Positions 62,577 through 64,000 of a DNA stretch of 64,000 bases are shown piece after piece. Source of the DNA: Arenivirga flava (GTDB lineage: Bacteria > Actinomycetota > Actinomycetes > Actinomycetales > Microbacteriaceae). The stretch is taken from contig NZ_BSUL01000001.1 of the NCBI RefSeq assembly GCF_030161575.1, positions 620,001 through 684,000 of the forward strand, read 5' to 3'. Below the pieces are notes generated by a model that saw nothing but the letters and a program-made list of their open reading frames with translations, was not told where the DNA came from and did no database searches. A program made the translations under genes and the position numbers. Position 1 is the stretch's first letter; every line of letters begins with the position of its first letter.

Positions 62577-63578
62577 TCAGCCGGCGAGGCCCTGGATGGC
62601 GTGGGGCTCGATCGCGGCCAGCTCGTCGTCGGTGAGGTCGGGGCCGTCGAGCGCGGCGACGTTCTGCTCGAGCTGCGCGACGCTCGAGGCGCCGATGATC
62701 GCGCTCGTGATGCCCGGATGCCGCAGCACCCAGCGCAGCGCGAGCTGCGCGAGGCTCTGCCCGCGCTGCTGGGCGATGCCGTTCAGGGCGCGGGCGTGCT
62801 GCAGGTACTCCTCGGTGATCGAGTGCTCGCCGAGGAACCGGCTCGTCGCCGCGCGCGAGTCGGCCGGCACGCCCTGCAGGTAGCGGTCGGTCAGCAGGCC
62901 CTGCGCGAGCGGGGAGAACACGATGCAGCCGGCGCCGATCTGCTCGAGGGCGTCCAGCAGGCCGTCCTCGATGCGGCGCTCGAACATCGAGTACCGCGGC
63001 TGGTGGATCAGCAGCGGCACCTTGAGGTCGGCGAGGATCGCGGCGATGGCGATCGTCTGCTCGGGGGAGTAGTTCGACACGGCCGCGTAGAGCGCCTTGC
63101 CCTGCTGCACGGCGCTGGCGAGCGCACCGGCGGTCTCCTCCAGCGGCGTCTCGGGGTCGGGACGGTGGTGGTAGAACACGTCGACGTAGTCCAGCCCCAG
63201 CCGCTCGAGACTCCGGTCGAGCGAGGCGAGCAGGTACTTGCGCGAGCCGTGATCCCCGTACGGGCCGGGCCACATGTCGTAGCCGGCCTTGCTCGAGATG
63301 ATCAGCTCGTCGCGGTACCGGCCGAGACCGCCGGCGAGGATGCGCCCGAAGTTCGTCTCCGCGGCGCCGTAGGGCGGGCCGTAGTTGTTGGCGAGGTCGA
63401 AGTGCGTGATGCCCAGGTCGAAGGCGCGGTGCACGATCGCCTGCTGGGTCTCGACCGGGCGCCCGTGCCCGAAGTTGTGCCACAGCCCGAGCGAGAGGGC
63501 GGGCAGCTGCAGACCGCTCCGACCCGAACGGCGGTACTGCATGGACGAGTAGCGGGTGTCATCGGCGACATGGCTCAT
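62577..63578 (-). CDS. Aldo/keto reductase (YghZ/Kv-beta-like)
   Basis: A 333-residue NADPH-dependent reductase of the YghZ/L-glyceraldehyde-3-phosphate reductase group. The active-site Asp-Tyr region is ITHFDLANNYGPPYGAAETN, the Lys is in LIISSKAGYDMWPGPYGDHG, and LDYVDVFYHHRPDPETPLEE and FSPLAQGLLTDRYLQG follow. ATG 63578 has TAGGCT (complement of 63587-63592) 8 nt upstream; MQYRRSGRSGLQLP at 63542 is an alternative start. Probably detoxifies small aldehydes. It lies 25 bp downstream of the araC-family gene in the same direction. Confidence 0.92.
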   Translation of the reverse strand: MSHVADDTRYSSMQYRRSGRSGLQLPALSLGLWHNFGHGRPVETQQAIVHRAFDLGITHFDLANNYGPPYGAAETNFGRILAGGLGRYRDELIISSKAGYDMWPGPYGDHGSRKYLLASLDRSLERLGLDYVDVFYHHRPDPETPLEETAGALASAVQQGKALYAAVSNYSPEQTIAIAAILADLKVPLLIHQPRYSMFERRIEDGLLDALEQIGAGCIVFSPLAQGLLTDRYLQGVPADSRAATSRFLGEHSITEEYLQHARALNGIAQQRGQSLAQLALRWVLRHPGITSAIIGASSVAQLEQNVAALDGPDLTDDELAAIEPHAIQGLAG

Positions 63579-63603
63579 GGGCCACGAGCCTAGCGAGCGC
63601 GGG

Positions 63604-64000
63604 TCATCCCTTGCGCTGGGCGCGGTAGGCGCTCGGGCTGAGCCCGTGGTCGCGGGCGAAGCGGCGCGAGAAGTAGAGCGGATCGGGGTGGCCGGTCTCG
63701 CGTGCGATGGCGGCGATCGTCAGCTCGGTCGTGTCGAGCAGGATGCGCGCCCGCGCCATCCTGCGCGCCCGCAGGTACGCGACCGGTCCGGCGCCGGTCG
63801 CGGCGCGGAACAGCGCGCGCAGGTGGGACGTCGAGACGCCCGCGTGCGCGGCGAGCTCCGGCATCGCGACCGGCTCGGCGAGGCGCTCGTCGAGCCGGCG
63901 CATCGCGCGCGCGAGGGGCGCGCCCGCGTCGGGGCGCATCCGCTCGCTCAGCACCGTGGCGAGCAGCGACCAGCAGAGCGCGGACGCCGCGGCCAGATGG
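63604..64000 (-). CDS. AraC-family regulator, N-terminus beyond window
   Basis: C-terminal 131 residues are visible. The two helix-turn-helix motifs of the AraC fold are clear: MPELAAHAGVSTSHLRALFR with YLRARRMARARILL, and TIAAIARETGHPDPLYFSRR with FARDHGLSPSAYR. The frame stays open to the window edge (LAAASALCWSLLATVLSERM), so the N-terminal sensor domain lies beyond 64000. Transcribed towards the aldo/keto reductase gene, which may be its target. Confidence 0.9.
   Translation of the reverse strand, partial: HLAAASALCWSLLATVLSERMRPDAGAPLARAMRRLDERLAEPVAMPELAAHAGVSTSHLRALFRAATGAGPVAYLRARRMARARILLDTTELTIAAIARETGHPDPLYFSRRFARDHGLSPSAYRAQRKG

Noticed and set aside
1..64000. tRNA, rRNA, riboswitch or prophage
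   Set aside because: No cloverleaf with CCA-type ends, rRNA segments, conserved aptamer cores or phage structural genes were recognised by eye. A covariance-model scan would be needed to exclude small RNAs.

Overview
The window is very GC-rich, codons end almost always in G or C, and many genes start with GTG or TTG. Several start codons sit 6-8 nt downstream of a TANNNT hexamer, which is the layout of leaderless actinobacterial mRNAs. Gene content (two LacI-controlled hemicellulose loci, an Lpl-type sugar ABC system, TipA-like MerR regulators) fits a Microbacteriaceae-like actinobacterium. That placement is inference: there is no rRNA or tRNA gene here to confirm it.

Layout. 1-3.6 kb: the end of a secreted alkaline phosphatase, a small membrane protein and a CYP152-type P450 peroxygenase. 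3.6-9.4 kb: an arabinose/arabinoxylan locus (GH51 arabinofuranosidase, sugar ABC transporter, divergent LacI). 9.4-10.2 kb: no gene, but tandem repeats and REP-like palindromes. 10.2-14.2 kb: a VOC-merR operon, a tetR-SDR operon, a small membrane protein and a yefM-yoeB toxin-antitoxin pair. 14.2-23.5 kb: an accessory region resembling a defence island, with a DEDDh-BRCT exonuclease, a decayed mcrC-like gene, a VapBC-type pair, a 4.8-kb single-chain restriction-modification enzyme with a 15-base G/C tract at its 5' end, a truncated acetyltransferase and a HEPN-MNT module. 23.9-37 kb: a xylan/glucuronoxylan locus (GH67, GH42, DUF624, LplABC-type transporter, GH3, LacI, acetyl xylan esterase). 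37-47.7 kb: a low-GC membrane protein, a DUF4192 protein, an XRE plus nucleotidyltransferase pair, sbcDC, an aldo/keto reductase and an MFS-merR operon. 47.7-60.9 kb: small acidic proteins, dehydrogenases, redox and nuclease genes, an ArsB-like permease, ribokinase and an MFS exporter. 61.3-62.3 kb: a complete IS481-family element. 62.3-64 kb: a small membrane protein, an aldo/keto reductase and a truncated AraC regulator.

How the genes work together. The two sugar loci can dismantle decorated xylan. Side groups would be removed by GH51 (arabinose), GH67 (methyl-glucuronic acid) and the acetyl esterase, and the oligomers imported by two binding-protein-dependent ABC importers whose ATPase is encoded elsewhere. 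None of the glycosidases has a visible signal peptide, so hydrolysis is probably intracellular. Each locus has its own LacI protein and palindromic operator candidates.

Caution. Nine otherwise intact genes are each broken by one missing base in a G/C-rich run, always in the same direction. This pattern looks more like base-calling error than nine independent mutations, so these genes are reported as full-length CDSs with the break marked.
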